Below are positions 41,345-49,324 of a DNA stretch of 64,000 bases, in pieces. Source of the stretch: Streptomyces pluripotens (lineage in GTDB: Bacteria > Actinomycetota > Actinomycetes > Streptomycetales > Streptomycetaceae); contig NZ_CP021080.1 in NCBI RefSeq assembly GCF_000802245.2, positions 5,270,001 to 5,334,000 of the forward strand. The letters are read 5' to 3'. The stretch's first letter is position 1; each line of letters opens with the position of its first letter. The position numbers were made by a program, and so were the translations under genes. The notes beneath the pieces are model-generated. The model was not told where the DNA came from. It saw nothing but the letters and a program-made list of their open reading frames with translations, and ran no database searches.

Positions 41345-42934
41345 GTGAGCTCGAAACCCGTCGTACTCATCGCCGAAGAGCTTTCGCCCGCGACCGTCGA
41401 CGCACTGGGCCCGGACTTCGAGATCCGGCGCTGCAACGGAGCCGACCGTGCAGCACTGCTCCCCGCCATCGCCGACGTCGACGCCATCCTGATCCGTTCT
41501 GCCACCAAGGTCGACGCCGAGGCCATCGCCGCGGCGAAGAAGCTCAAGGTCGTCGCGCGAGCCGGCGTCGGCCTGGACAACGTCGACGTCTCCGCCGCCA
41601 CCAAGGCCGGCGTGATGGTCGTCAACGCCCCCACCTCCAACATCGTGACCGCCGCCGAGTTGGCCTGCGGTCTGCTGCTGGCCAGCGCACGCAACATCCC
41701 GCAGGCCAACACCGCGCTGAAGAACGGCGAATGGAAGCGCAGCAAGTACACCGGTGTCGAGCTCGCCGAGAAGACCCTCGGCGTCGTCGGCCTCGGCCGT
41801 ATCGGTGCCCTCGTCGCGCAGCGCATGTCTGCCTTCGGCATGAAGGTGGTCGCCTACGACCCCTACGTGCAGCCCGCGCGGGCCGCGCAGATGGGCGTCA
41901 AGGTGCTCTCCCTGGACGAGCTGCTGGAGGTCTCCGACTTCATCACCGTCCACCTGCCCAAGACCCCTGAGACACTCGGCCTCATCGGCGACGAGGCGCT
42001 GCGCAAGGTCAAGCCGAGCGTGCGCATCGTCAACGCCGCCCGCGGCGGCATCGTGGACGAGGAGGCGCTGTATGCGGCGCTGAAGGAGGGCCGGGTCGCC
42101 GGCGCCGGCCTGGACGTGTACGCCAAGGAGCCGTGCACCGACTCGCCGCTGTTCGAGTTGGACCAGGTCGTCTGCACCCCGCACCTGGGTGCCTCGACCG
42201 ACGAGGCGCAGGAGAAGGCCGGCATCGCCGTCGCCAGGTCGGTCCGCCTCGCCCTCGCCGGTGAGCTGGTGCCGGACGCCGTCAACGTCCAGGGCGGGGT
42301 CATCGCCGAGGACGTCAAGCCGGGTCTGCCGCTCGCCGAGCGCCTCGGCCGTATCTTCACCGCGCTCACGGGTGAGGTCGCGGTCCGCCTCGACGTCGAG
42401 GTCTACGGCGAGATCACCCAGCACGACGTGAAGGTACTGGAGCTGTCCGCGCTCAAGGGCGTGTTCGAGGACGTCGTCGACGAGACGGTGTCCTACGTCA
42501 ACGCCCCGCTGTTCGCTCAGGAGCGCGGCGTCGAGGTCCGGCTGACCACCAGTTCCGAGTCGGCCGACCACCGCAACGTGGTGACCGTGCGGGGCACGCT
42601 GGGCAGCGGCGAGGAGGTGTCGGTCTCCGGGACGCTGGCCGGCCCCAAGCACGTCCAGAAGATCGTCGCGGTCGGCGACTACGACGTCGATCTTGCGCTC
42701 GCCGACCACATGGTCGTGCTGCGCTACGAGGACCGCCCGGGTGTCGTCGGCACCGTCGGCCGCATCCTCGGCGAGGCGGGCGTCAATATCGCCGGCATGC
42801 AGGTCGCCCGTGCGGCGGCGGGTGGTGAGGCGCTCGCGGTGCTCACCGTGGACGACACGGTGGCCCCCGGCGTGCTGACCGAAGTGGCGACGGAGATCGG
42901 GGCCACGTCGGCCCGGTCGGTGAACCTGGTCTGA
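41345..42934 (+). CDS. serA: D-3-phosphoglycerate dehydrogenase
   Basis: 529 residues from GTG at 41345, with GAGG upstream. Long form: NAD-binding core with VGLGRIGALVAQRM, catalytic Arg in NAARGGIVDE, Glu and the His of TPHLGAST; then an intervening domain; and a C-terminal ACT domain (VLRYEDRPGVVGTVGRILG) for serine feedback. It oxidises 3-phosphoglycerate in the first step of serine synthesis. Confidence 0.96.
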   Translation: MSSKPVVLIAEELSPATVDALGPDFEIRRCNGADRAALLPAIADVDAILIRSATKVDAEAIAAAKKLKVVARAGVGLDNVDVSAATKAGVMVVNAPTSNIVTAAELACGLLLASARNIPQANTALKNGEWKRSKYTGVELAEKTLGVVGLGRIGALVAQRMSAFGMKVVAYDPYVQPARAAQMGVKVLSLDELLEVSDFITVHLPKTPETLGLIGDEALRKVKPSVRIVNAARGGIVDEEALYAALKEGRVAGAGLDVYAKEPCTDSPLFELDQVVCTPHLGASTDEAQEKAGIAVARSVRLALAGELVPDAVNVQGGVIAEDVKPGLPLAERLGRIFTALTGEVAVRLDVEVYGEITQHDVKVLELSALKGVFEDVVDETVSYVNAPLFAQERGVEVRLTTSSESADHRNVVTVRGTLGSGEEVSVSGTLAGPKHVQKIVAVGDYDVDLALADHMVVLRYEDRPGVVGTVGRILGEAGVNIAGMQVARAAAGGEALAVLTVDDTVAPGVLTEVATEIGATSARSVNLV

Positions 42935-42940
42935 GAACCC

Positions 42941-42992
42941 GGAGAGCGCCGGACGGGTCGAGGTCCCCTCCTCGGCCCGTCCGGCGCTCTCC
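42941..42992. terminator. Bidirectional terminator between serA and the MFS gene
   Basis: A perfect 17-bp inverted repeat (42941-42957 and 42976-42992, arm GGAGAGCGCCGGACGGG) with an 18-base loop lies between the convergent serA and MFS transporter genes and can serve both. Confidence 0.8.
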
Positions 42993-43000
42993 TGCGTCCC

Positions 43001-44530
43001 CTACTCCTCCCCGGTCCCGATCCGGCGCAGTGCCACCGCCGCCCCCAGTGCGGCCAGTGCCAGCACCGTCGCCCCGGCGATGGCCGCTCCGCGCATTCCA
43101 CCGGTGAACGCCTCCCGGGCCGTGGCGAGCAGGGACGCACCGGTGCGGTCCGGTAGGTGAGCGGCCGTGGCGAGGGCACCGCCGAGGGTCTGGCGGGCCC
43201 CGGCCGGTGCGGTGGCAGGCATCTCGTGCCGGTAGAGGGCACTACCGATGGAGCCGAGTACTGCCATGCCCAGCGCGCCGCCGAACTCGGTGCCGGTCTC
43301 CAGCAGGGAGGATGCCGTGCCCGCCCGCTCCGCCGGGGCGCTGCCCATGGCCAAGTCGGTCAGCTGGGACATGATCGCGACCAAGCCGGAGGCGAGGACT
43401 CCCGCCCCGGCCAACACCAGCCACAGCGAATCCGTACCGGTGAAGGCGAGCGTTGCGAAACCGGCAGCCATGGCCGTGAAGCCGCCGGCGACGACGTGTC
43501 CCTGGTGGACGCCCCGTTGGACGAGGTGCGTGGTGAGGGGAGCGGCGACCGAGAGGAACACCGAGGGCAGCAGGCTCCACAAGGCCGCCGACAGCGGGCT
43601 CTTGCCGAGGACCGACTGCAGGTACTGCGTGGTGAAGATGGCCGAGCCCATCATCCCGAACGCCGAGACGAGGGTCAGGACGAGCGCCGGGGCGAAGCCG
43701 CGGCCCTTGAGCAGGGCCGGCGGGACCAACGGTGAGCCGGTGGTGCGCTGCCGGTGGACGAACAGGGCCGCGAAGAACAGGCCGAGGGCGACCGAGACGA
43801 CGTACAGCGGGTGCCAGCCCTCGGACGGGATCTCCTTCAGCCCGTAGATCACCGGGAGTACGGCGGCCATCGACAGCGGGACGCTCACCCAGTCGAACCG
43901 GCCGGGTTCGGGGTTCCTCGACTCGGGCAGCAGCACCGGGCCGAGCAGCAGGAGCAAGAGCATCGCGGGCAGGTTGACCAGGAAGACCGAGCCCCACCAG
44001 AAGTGCTGGACCAGGATGCCGCTCATCACCGAGCCGAGGGCGATGCCGCTGGTCATCACGCCGGACCACAGCCCGATCGCTTTCGCGCGCTGTGCCGGGT
44101 CGGTGAACATCGTGCGCAGCAGACCCATGGTCGACGGCATCAGAGTCGCGCCCCCGACGCCCAGGACCGCACGGGCCGCGATCAGGGTCTCGGCGCTGTT
44201 CGCGGAGGCGGCGAGGAGCGAGGCGCACCCGAAGGCCGCCGCCCCCATGAGCAGGAGCCTGCGACGGCCGATGCGGTCGCCGAGCGAGCCCATCGTCATC
44301 AGCAGGCCGGCCAGGACGAAGCCGTAGACGTCGAAGATCCACAGCTGCTGGGTGCCGCTCGGCCGCAGGTCGGCGCTGATCGCGGGGGTCGCGAAGTACA
44401 GGACCGAGACGTCCATGGAAACCAGCAGCAGCGGGAGCATCAGTACGCCGAGAGCGGTCCACTCGCGGCGTCCGGCACGGGTCGGGGAGGGCGGGGGACC
44501 GGTCGGGGCGGTGCTCGTCAGATGTGCCAT
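43001..44530 (-). CDS. MFS drug exporter, DHA2 (14-TMS) family
   Basis: 509 residues. About fourteen hydrophobic segments. The cytoplasmic loop signature GDRIGRRRLLL near residue 82 and the segment-5 motif of antiporters (LGSVMSGILVQHFWWGSVFLVN) identify a proton-coupled multidrug-type exporter. The N-terminus is a Pro-rich stretch. It is divergent from a TetR gene with repeated sequence motifs between them, so it is probably an efflux pump induced when its substrate releases that repressor. Confidence 0.93.
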   Translation of the reverse strand: MAHLTSTAPTGPPPSPTRAGRREWTALGVLMLPLLLVSMDVSVLYFATPAISADLRPSGTQQLWIFDVYGFVLAGLLMTMGSLGDRIGRRRLLLMGAAAFGCASLLAASANSAETLIAARAVLGVGGATLMPSTMGLLRTMFTDPAQRAKAIGLWSGVMTSGIALGSVMSGILVQHFWWGSVFLVNLPAMLLLLLLGPVLLPESRNPEPGRFDWVSVPLSMAAVLPVIYGLKEIPSEGWHPLYVVSVALGLFFAALFVHRQRTTGSPLVPPALLKGRGFAPALVLTLVSAFGMMGSAIFTTQYLQSVLGKSPLSAALWSLLPSVFLSVAAPLTTHLVQRGVHQGHVVAGGFTAMAAGFATLAFTGTDSLWLVLAGAGVLASGLVAIMSQLTDLAMGSAPAERAGTASSLLETGTEFGGALGMAVLGSIGSALYRHEMPATAPAGARQTLGGALATAAHLPDRTGASLLATAREAFTGGMRGAAIAGATVLALAALGAAVALRRIGTGEE

Positions 44531-44561
44531 GAGGCAGGAATGTACGCGCGTATCAAACGCT

Positions 44562-44624
44562 TGTCTAGGACGAATGTATGAGACGAATGTATGGGACGCA
44601 TGTGCAAATCATGTGTCTAGGACG
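44562..44624. promoter_or_regulatory. Repeated motifs in the MFS/TetR divergent promoter
   Basis: TGTCTAGGACG occurs at 44562-44572 and 44614-44624. GACGAATGTATG occurs at 44569-44580 and again at 44582-44593, with GACGCATGT following. These AT-richer direct repeats are the likely operators of the adjacent TetR repressor. Confidence 0.5.
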
Positions 44625-44655
44625 GCCGTATGGATCGCGGAGTAGGGTGACAGGC

Positions 44656-45246
44656 ATGGGACACCGTGAGGATCTGCTAGAAGGCGCCAAGCGCTGCCTG
44701 TTGGAGAAGGGCTTCGCACGCACCACCGCGCGGGACATCGTCAAGGAGTCGGGGACGAACCTGGCCTCGATCGGCTATCACTACGGCTCGAAGGACGCGT
44801 TGCTGGCGCAGGCGTACGTGTCGCTGGTGGAGGGGGCGTCCGCGGCGTTCGCTGGGGACGCCGGCGCCGGGTCCGGCGCCGCGCCGGGCTCCCTGGAGCG
44901 GTTCCGGGAGGTGTGGTCGAACATCGTCGCCACCATGCGCGAACCCGGCTCGTTCTGGCGGCTCAGCGCGGAGATCGCGGTCATGGGTGATCAGTTGCCC
45001 GAGGTGCGCGACCACCTCGCGCGCGCCCAACGGGAGGCCTCGCGCGGCTTCGTCGCCCTCTTGATGGGGGGACGCGAGGAGGACGTGCCGGAAGACGCCG
45101 TCGACACGCTCGGTGCCTTCTACACGGTCCTCATGACGGGCCTCATCGCCCAGTGGACCTTCGACCCGAAGACCGCACCCGACGGGGCCGCGCTCGCCGA
45201 GGGGCTACGGCGGATCATCGAGGCCGCGAACGCCAACCAGGGCTGA
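44656..45246 (+). CDS. TetR family regulator of the divergent MFS exporter
   Basis: 196 residues from ATG at 44656. The helix-turn-helix covers about residues 5-50 (TARDIVKESGTNLASIGYHY), followed by a ligand-binding helical domain. Placement divergent from an MFS exporter, with repeats between, is the classic local-repressor arrangement. Its last 32 bases overlap the convergent HATPase gene. Confidence 0.9.
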   Translation: MGHREDLLEGAKRCLLEKGFARTTARDIVKESGTNLASIGYHYGSKDALLAQAYVSLVEGASAAFAGDAGAGSGAAPGSLERFREVWSNIVATMREPGSFWRLSAEIAVMGDQLPEVRDHLARAQREASRGFVALLMGGREEDVPEDAVDTLGAFYTVLMTGLIAQWTFDPKTAPDGAALAEGLRRIIEAANANQG

Positions 45247-45670
45247 CCGGTCGGCCGGGCGCGGCCGTGCCGAGCCGCGCCCGGACCGTCTTGCCGACCT
45301 CCGCCCGCAGGAACCAGTCGAGTTCCTCCGCGAGCCGGCCGACGAGGAGGAGGCCGCGGCCACTCTCACCGCCAACCTTCCTGCCGCCCGGCTCGGGGAA
45401 CGCCGGTACCGGGTCCGACACGTCGACGAGCAGCCCGCCGTCCTCCAGTTCGGCCAGTCGCAACCACAGTTCGTGGCCGGGGGCCCTGCCGTGCAGCACC
45501 GCGTTGGTGACCAGCTCCGACGTGACGAGCACGGCGTCCTCGATGTCGCCGGTCCAGTTCCAGAGGGTGAGGTGGCGGCGGACGTGGAGGCGGGCCAGGC
45601 GAACGCTGCGGGCGGTCATCGGGTAGCTCATCGACCAGTCGTGGGTGAGGGAGGTGGGGGTGGGGGACAT
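45215..45670 (-). CDS. ATP-binding anti-sigma-factor-like protein (HATPase_c)
   Basis: 151 residues from ATG at 45670, with GGAG upstream. GHKL ATPase fold of the serine kinase/anti-sigma type: VTSELVTNAVLHG (N box), LLVDVSDPVP (G1 box) and GRGLLLVGRLAEELDW (G2). Divergent partner of an XRE-DUF5753 regulator and a DUF397 protein, the abaA/whiJ-type trio typical of Streptomyces. Its role is probably to modulate the regulator. Confidence 0.88.
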   Translation of the reverse strand: MSPTPTSLTHDWSMSYPMTARSVRLARLHVRRHLTLWNWTGDIEDAVLVTSELVTNAVLHGRAPGHELWLRLAELEDGGLLVDVSDPVPAFPEPGGRKVGGESGRGLLLVGRLAEELDWFLRAEVGKTVRARLGTAAPGRPVSPGWRSRPR

Positions 45671-45745
45671 GGGGGGCTCCGTTTCGTGCAGTTGCTGTTC
45701 AACCACGGTGACGGGCCGTTCCACTCGACATCAATCGAAACTCGC

Positions 45746-45757
45746 CTGATTAATCAG
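45746..45757. promoter_or_regulatory. AT-rich perfect palindrome in the WhiJ-like divergent promoter
   Basis: CTGATTAATCAG is a perfect 12-bp palindrome, flanked by CTC and GAG, in an otherwise GC-rich 204-base divergent gap. It is a strong operator candidate for the XRE-family regulator encoded at 45875. Confidence 0.55.
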
Positions 45758-45874
45758 TGAGTTGGAAAGTGGACTATGCCTGGTTCTGTGCAAACGGCTG
45801 CGCGAGCAACGCACGCGATGTCACACTCTGCACACGGTGGTCACCGGCACGCACGGCAGCGCAAAGGAGTGCAC

Positions 45875-46756
45875 ATGGCGGCCAAACGCGGACGCACGGC
45901 ACAACGACTCGAACTCGGCTTGCAGCTCCGTCAGTTACGCGAGAACTGTGGTCTGGGAGACCGCGGCGGCGGTCTCACCCGAAGGCAGGCCGTCGTGGGA
46001 CTACGCATCTCGGAGGCCTCGTTGCAGCGGATCGAGTCGGGTTCGCTGAACTTCCGCAACGTCGGCGATCTGCGCAAGCTGCTGGAGAAATACGGCGTCA
46101 CGGACGAGGGGGTCATCGAGTCGATGATCAACCTCAACCGGGAGTCGGCGAACCAGGACTGGTTGACGCAGTACCGGGGGCTCATGCCCGCGGGGATGCC
46201 GGGCTTCGTCGGGCTCGAACCCGAGGCCCTGTCGATGAAGGCGTACCATCCCACCCTCGTGTACGGCCTGCTTCAGACCGAGCGCTATGCGCGTGTCGTG
46301 CATGAGGTGCAGAAGCCGATCGAGGAGTACACGTCCGAATTCATCCGAAGCAGCGTGGAGTTGCGAATGAAGCGCCAGGAGGTGCTCACCCGAGGAAACC
46401 CGGTCAAGCTGCACGTCATCCTCGGGGAGGCCGCCTTGCGGTACCCCATCGGGGGCGCCGACGTCATGCGTGAGCAGTTCGCACGTATCCAGGAGCTCTC
46501 GGGACGGGACCACGTCACCATTCAGGTTCTACCCTTCCGACCCAGCTACCGCTCGGTCAACGACTTCGCCATTCTCGATTTCGGCAGCGAACTGCCGCCG
46601 CGTGTCCAGACCGACAGTGCCTGGGGCTCCGTATCCACCTCGGACAAGCCGCGCGAAGTCGACCGGTTCACCCGCCGGTTCAACGCCATGACAGCGTCAG
46701 CGCTGCCTCCCGAGGACACGCCCGAGTTCCTGTCCCGACTAGAACGAGAGCTGTAG
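45875..46756 (+). CDS. XRE helix-turn-helix regulator with DUF5753 (WhiJ-like)
   Basis: 293 residues from ATG at 45875, with AAGGAG upstream. The N-terminal helix-turn-helix (about residues 10-75, LTRRQAVVGLRISEASLQRIESG) is followed by DUF5753 (about residues 110-285, PTLVYGLLQTERYAR and RQEVLTRGNP). The family includes developmental regulators that act with a DUF397 partner. The DUF397 gene lies 3 bases downstream and an HATPase gene is divergent. It is one of many paralogous triads in this genus. Confidence 0.92.
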   Translation: MAAKRGRTAQRLELGLQLRQLRENCGLGDRGGGLTRRQAVVGLRISEASLQRIESGSLNFRNVGDLRKLLEKYGVTDEGVIESMINLNRESANQDWLTQYRGLMPAGMPGFVGLEPEALSMKAYHPTLVYGLLQTERYARVVHEVQKPIEEYTSEFIRSSVELRMKRQEVLTRGNPVKLHVILGEAALRYPIGGADVMREQFARIQELSGRDHVTIQVLPFRPSYRSVNDFAILDFGSELPPRVQTDSAWGSVSTSDKPREVDRFTRRFNAMTASALPPEDTPEFLSRLEREL

Positions 46757-46759
46757 ACC

Positions 46760-46975
46760 ATGCACCCGCGCCTCACGGCCTCCGAACTCGCCCTCGACTG
46801 CGCCTGGACGAAGTCCTCCCACAGCGACGCGGGCCAGAACTGCCTGGAAGTGGCCTCCATAGCCGCCCGCGTCGCCGTCCGTGACTCCAAGAACCCCACG
46901 GGGCCCGCCCTGCTTCTTGCCCCTCGTTCCTGGGCGGAGTTCGTGGCGCACCTGGCCGGGGGCCGAGACGTCTGA
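46760..46975 (+). CDS. DUF397 domain protein
   Basis: 71 residues. WTKSSHSDAGQNCLEVA and VAVRDSKNPTGPALLL are the two hallmark stretches of DUF397, with the ending WAEFVAHL. These short proteins pair with XRE-DUF5753 regulators and probably modify their DNA binding. It starts 3 bases after the regulator gene. Confidence 0.93.
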   Translation: MHPRLTASELALDCAWTKSSHSDAGQNCLEVASIAARVAVRDSKNPTGPALLLAPRSWAEFVAHLAGGRDV

Positions 46976-46980
46976 CGGGC

Positions 46981-48195
46981 TCAGAGCCGCGCCCGCTTCA
47001 GCGCCATGTGCAGCAGCAGCCGGTCCTCGCCGTCGTCCAGGTCCAGGCCGGTCAGCTGTTCCACCCGGGACAAGCGGTAGTACAGCGTCTGGCGGTGGAT
47101 GCCCAGCTCGGCGGCCGTACGGCCGGCCTGGCCCGCGCAGTCGAGGTAGGCCTCGGCGGTACGGGTCAGCTCCCGGTGGGCGGGGGCGAGCAGGGTGCCG
47201 ACCACGGGGTCCTGGACCGACTCCGGAGGCAGCGCGGTCAGCATCCGGTACGGTCCGATGCGCCGCCACTCCGCCACCGGCCCGAACCGCGGCTCGGCGA
47301 GCGCGGCCCGCGCGGCGGCGGCGGCCTCCTGCCACACCGTGCCCAGCTCGGCGAGGCCGGTCCGGGGCTCGCCGACCCCGGCCGCCGGCCCCCCGGCCCC
47401 CGAACGGCCCGCGCGCGTGCCCTCCGCCTCCTTCAGCAACCGCGTGGCCGCGGTCAGTGCGGGAGTCCCCGCGTCCGTCGAGCGGAGCCGGACCAGGACC
47501 GCGAGGCTGTGGTCCGTCCGCCCCCACGGCAGCGTGCACAGTGCCGTGGCGTGCGGGACCGTGCGCGGGGAGGGGCCCTCGTCCGGGTCGGCCGAGGGCC
47601 AGGGGGCGACGCAGACCAGGGTGTGCGGGCCGTCCGCGCGGGCCCCCAGGGCGGTGCGCAGCTCGGCCACCGCCATGTCCCGCTGCCAGCCGCGTTCCGC
47701 AGTGAGCACCGCCCGCAGCTCCCGGCTCAGCCCGGCCCCGGCCGCCGCCTCGTCCGCGAGCAGCGCGCCGATCCGGTCCGCCACCCGCATGGCGGAGACC
47801 AGCTGCGCGTCCGTCGGCCCGGGATCGCCGTCCAGCAGCCAGACGTACCCCAGCACCACGCCCCGGTGGCGTACCGGCAGGCAGATCCGGCCGCGGTACA
47901 CCCCAGCCTCCGGGCTCGGCGGGATCCGGACCGGTCCGGTCGCGCGGGTGATACCGAAGCCCTCGAACCAGGTCCGGACCCCGGTCGTGGAGCGCCGGGT
48001 GAGGATCGAACGGGTGCGCACCGGGTCCAGCGCCGAGGGATCCAGCTCGTCCTCGCTGTCGTACGCGCCGAAGGCGATCAACTCGAAGTCGCGGTTCTCC
48101 AGGGTCGCCGGAACACCCAGGAGCTCCGAGATCTCGTCCACCAGCTCCTGGTAGTCACCCTTGTAATCCGCCACCACGCATGCATTCTCCCCCAT
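46981..48195 (-). CDS. PucR/CdaR-type helix-turn-helix regulator of proline utilisation
   Basis: 404 residues from ATG at 48195, with GAGGGGGG eight bases upstream; an in-frame start at 48216 is possible. The C-terminal HTH_30 ([20 protein letters not shown], about residues 355-385) is that of PucR-type activators, and the N-terminal half is a sensor domain of unknown ligand. It is divergent from the proline dehydrogenase gene with 164 bases between, so it probably activates proline catabolism, as PutR-like proteins do. Confidence 0.88.
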   Translation of the reverse strand: MGENACVVADYKGDYQELVDEISELLGVPATLENRDFELIAFGAYDSEDELDPSALDPVRTRSILTRRSTTGVRTWFEGFGITRATGPVRIPPSPEAGVYRGRICLPVRHRGVVLGYVWLLDGDPGPTDAQLVSAMRVADRIGALLADEAAAGAGLSRELRAVLTAERGWQRDMAVAELRTALGARADGPHTLVCVAPWPSADPDEGPSPRTVPHATALCTLPWGRTDHSLAVLVRLRSTDAGTPALTAATRLLKEAEGTRAGRSGAGGPAAGVGEPRTGLAELGTVWQEAAAAARAALAEPRFGPVAEWRRIGPYRMLTALPPESVQDPVVGTLLAPAHRELTRTAEAYLDCAGQAGRTAAELGIHRQTLYYRLSRVEQLTGLDLDDGEDRLLLHMALKRARL

Positions 48196-48244
48196 TTTCC
48201 GGCCCCCCTCATACATCTGTCTGAGATCCGGGGCACGGATGCGT

Positions 48245-48254
48245 GACAGCTGTC
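48245..48254. promoter_or_regulatory. Palindrome in the put divergent promoter
   Basis: GACAGCTGTC is a perfect 10-bp palindrome about 50 bases upstream of the regulator start codon and 105 before the proline dehydrogenase gene; possible regulator binding site. Confidence 0.4.
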
Positions 48255-48306
48255 GATGGCCGAGGATCGGAGAGATCCTTAGGTTTCACGGTGGTTCTCC
48301 GTGCCG

Positions 48307-48324
48307 TACCCGGATAGTCGGGTA
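48307..48324. promoter_or_regulatory. Inverted repeat near the proline dehydrogenase promoter
   Basis: TACCCG and CGGGTA flank GATAGT, 35 bases before the proline dehydrogenase start; possible operator or promoter-proximal site. Confidence 0.35.
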
Positions 48325-48359
48325 GCGGCCTCGTATGGGTTGGTATGTGGAGGTGCCCC

Positions 48360-49286
48360 GTGCTGGGTCCCGTGATTCTCGCCGCGTCGCGCAGCGACCG
48401 GATGCGACGCCTGATCTCGGCGGCCCCGGTGACCAAGCAGGTCGTCGACCGCTTCATACCGGGTGAGACCGTCGACGACATCGTGCCGATCATCGAGGGC
48501 CTGACGGCCAAGGGCCTGGAGCTGACGATGGACGTCGTCGGCGAGGACATCACCAGCCCTGAGCAGGCCGCCGCCGCCCGGGACGCCTACCTGGCGCTGA
48601 TCGACCGGCTGAAGGAGCTGGAGCTCGGCGAGCGCGTCGAGATGTCCGTCAAGCTCTCCATGTTCGGCCAGGCGCTGGAGGGCGGCCACGAGCTGGCCCT
48701 CGCCAACGTCCGCCCGGTCGTCGAGGCGGCCGCCGCCATCGGCACCACCGTGACCCTCGACGCCGAGGACCACACCACCCTCGACTCGATGTTCGCCATC
48801 CACGAGGAGCTGCGGAAGGACTTCCCGCAGACCGGTTGCGTGATCCAGGCCTACCTCTTCCGCACCGAGGCCGACGCCCGCCGCCTCGCCGACGCCGGCA
48901 GCCGGGTGCGCCTGGTGAAGGGCGCCTACAAGGAGCCCGCCGAGGTCGCGTACCAGCAGAAGCACGAGATCGACAAGGCGTACGTCCGCATCTTGAAGAC
49001 CCTGATGGAGGGCGAGGGTTACCCGATGATCGGGTCCCACGACCCGCGCCTGATCGCCATCGCCCAGGAGCTGGCCCACCAGGCCGGCCGCAAGCTCGAC
49101 GAGTACGAGTTCCAGATGCTGTACGGCATCCGCAGCGACGAGCACCTGCGGCTGGCCGCCGAGGGCCACCGCATGCGCGTCTACACGGCCTACGGAACCG
49201 ACTGGTACGGCTACTTCATGCGCCGTCTCGCCGAGAAGCCCGCGAACCTGCGCTTCTTCATGCGCAGCATGGTCAGCAAGGGCTGA
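48360..49286 (+). CDS. Proline dehydrogenase
   Basis: 308 residues from GTG at 48360, chosen for GGAGG seven bases upstream (ATG 48345 lies before that site). Monofunctional PRODH: FAD-binding TIM barrel with EDHTTLDSMF, AYLFRTEADARRLA, RLVKGAYKEP and the final YGTDWYGYFMRRLAEKPAN. It oxidises proline to pyrroline-5-carboxylate. It lies 38 bases upstream of the P5C dehydrogenase gene, so both steps are in one operon. Confidence 0.94.
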   Translation: MLGPVILAASRSDRMRRLISAAPVTKQVVDRFIPGETVDDIVPIIEGLTAKGLELTMDVVGEDITSPEQAAAARDAYLALIDRLKELELGERVEMSVKLSMFGQALEGGHELALANVRPVVEAAAAIGTTVTLDAEDHTTLDSMFAIHEELRKDFPQTGCVIQAYLFRTEADARRLADAGSRVRLVKGAYKEPAEVAYQQKHEIDKAYVRILKTLMEGEGYPMIGSHDPRLIAIAQELAHQAGRKLDEYEFQMLYGIRSDEHLRLAAEGHRMRVYTAYGTDWYGYFMRRLAEKPANLRFFMRSMVSKG

Positions 49287-49324
49287 GCCCGAACACCCGC
49301 TCACGTACAAGGAGTACGGATCTC

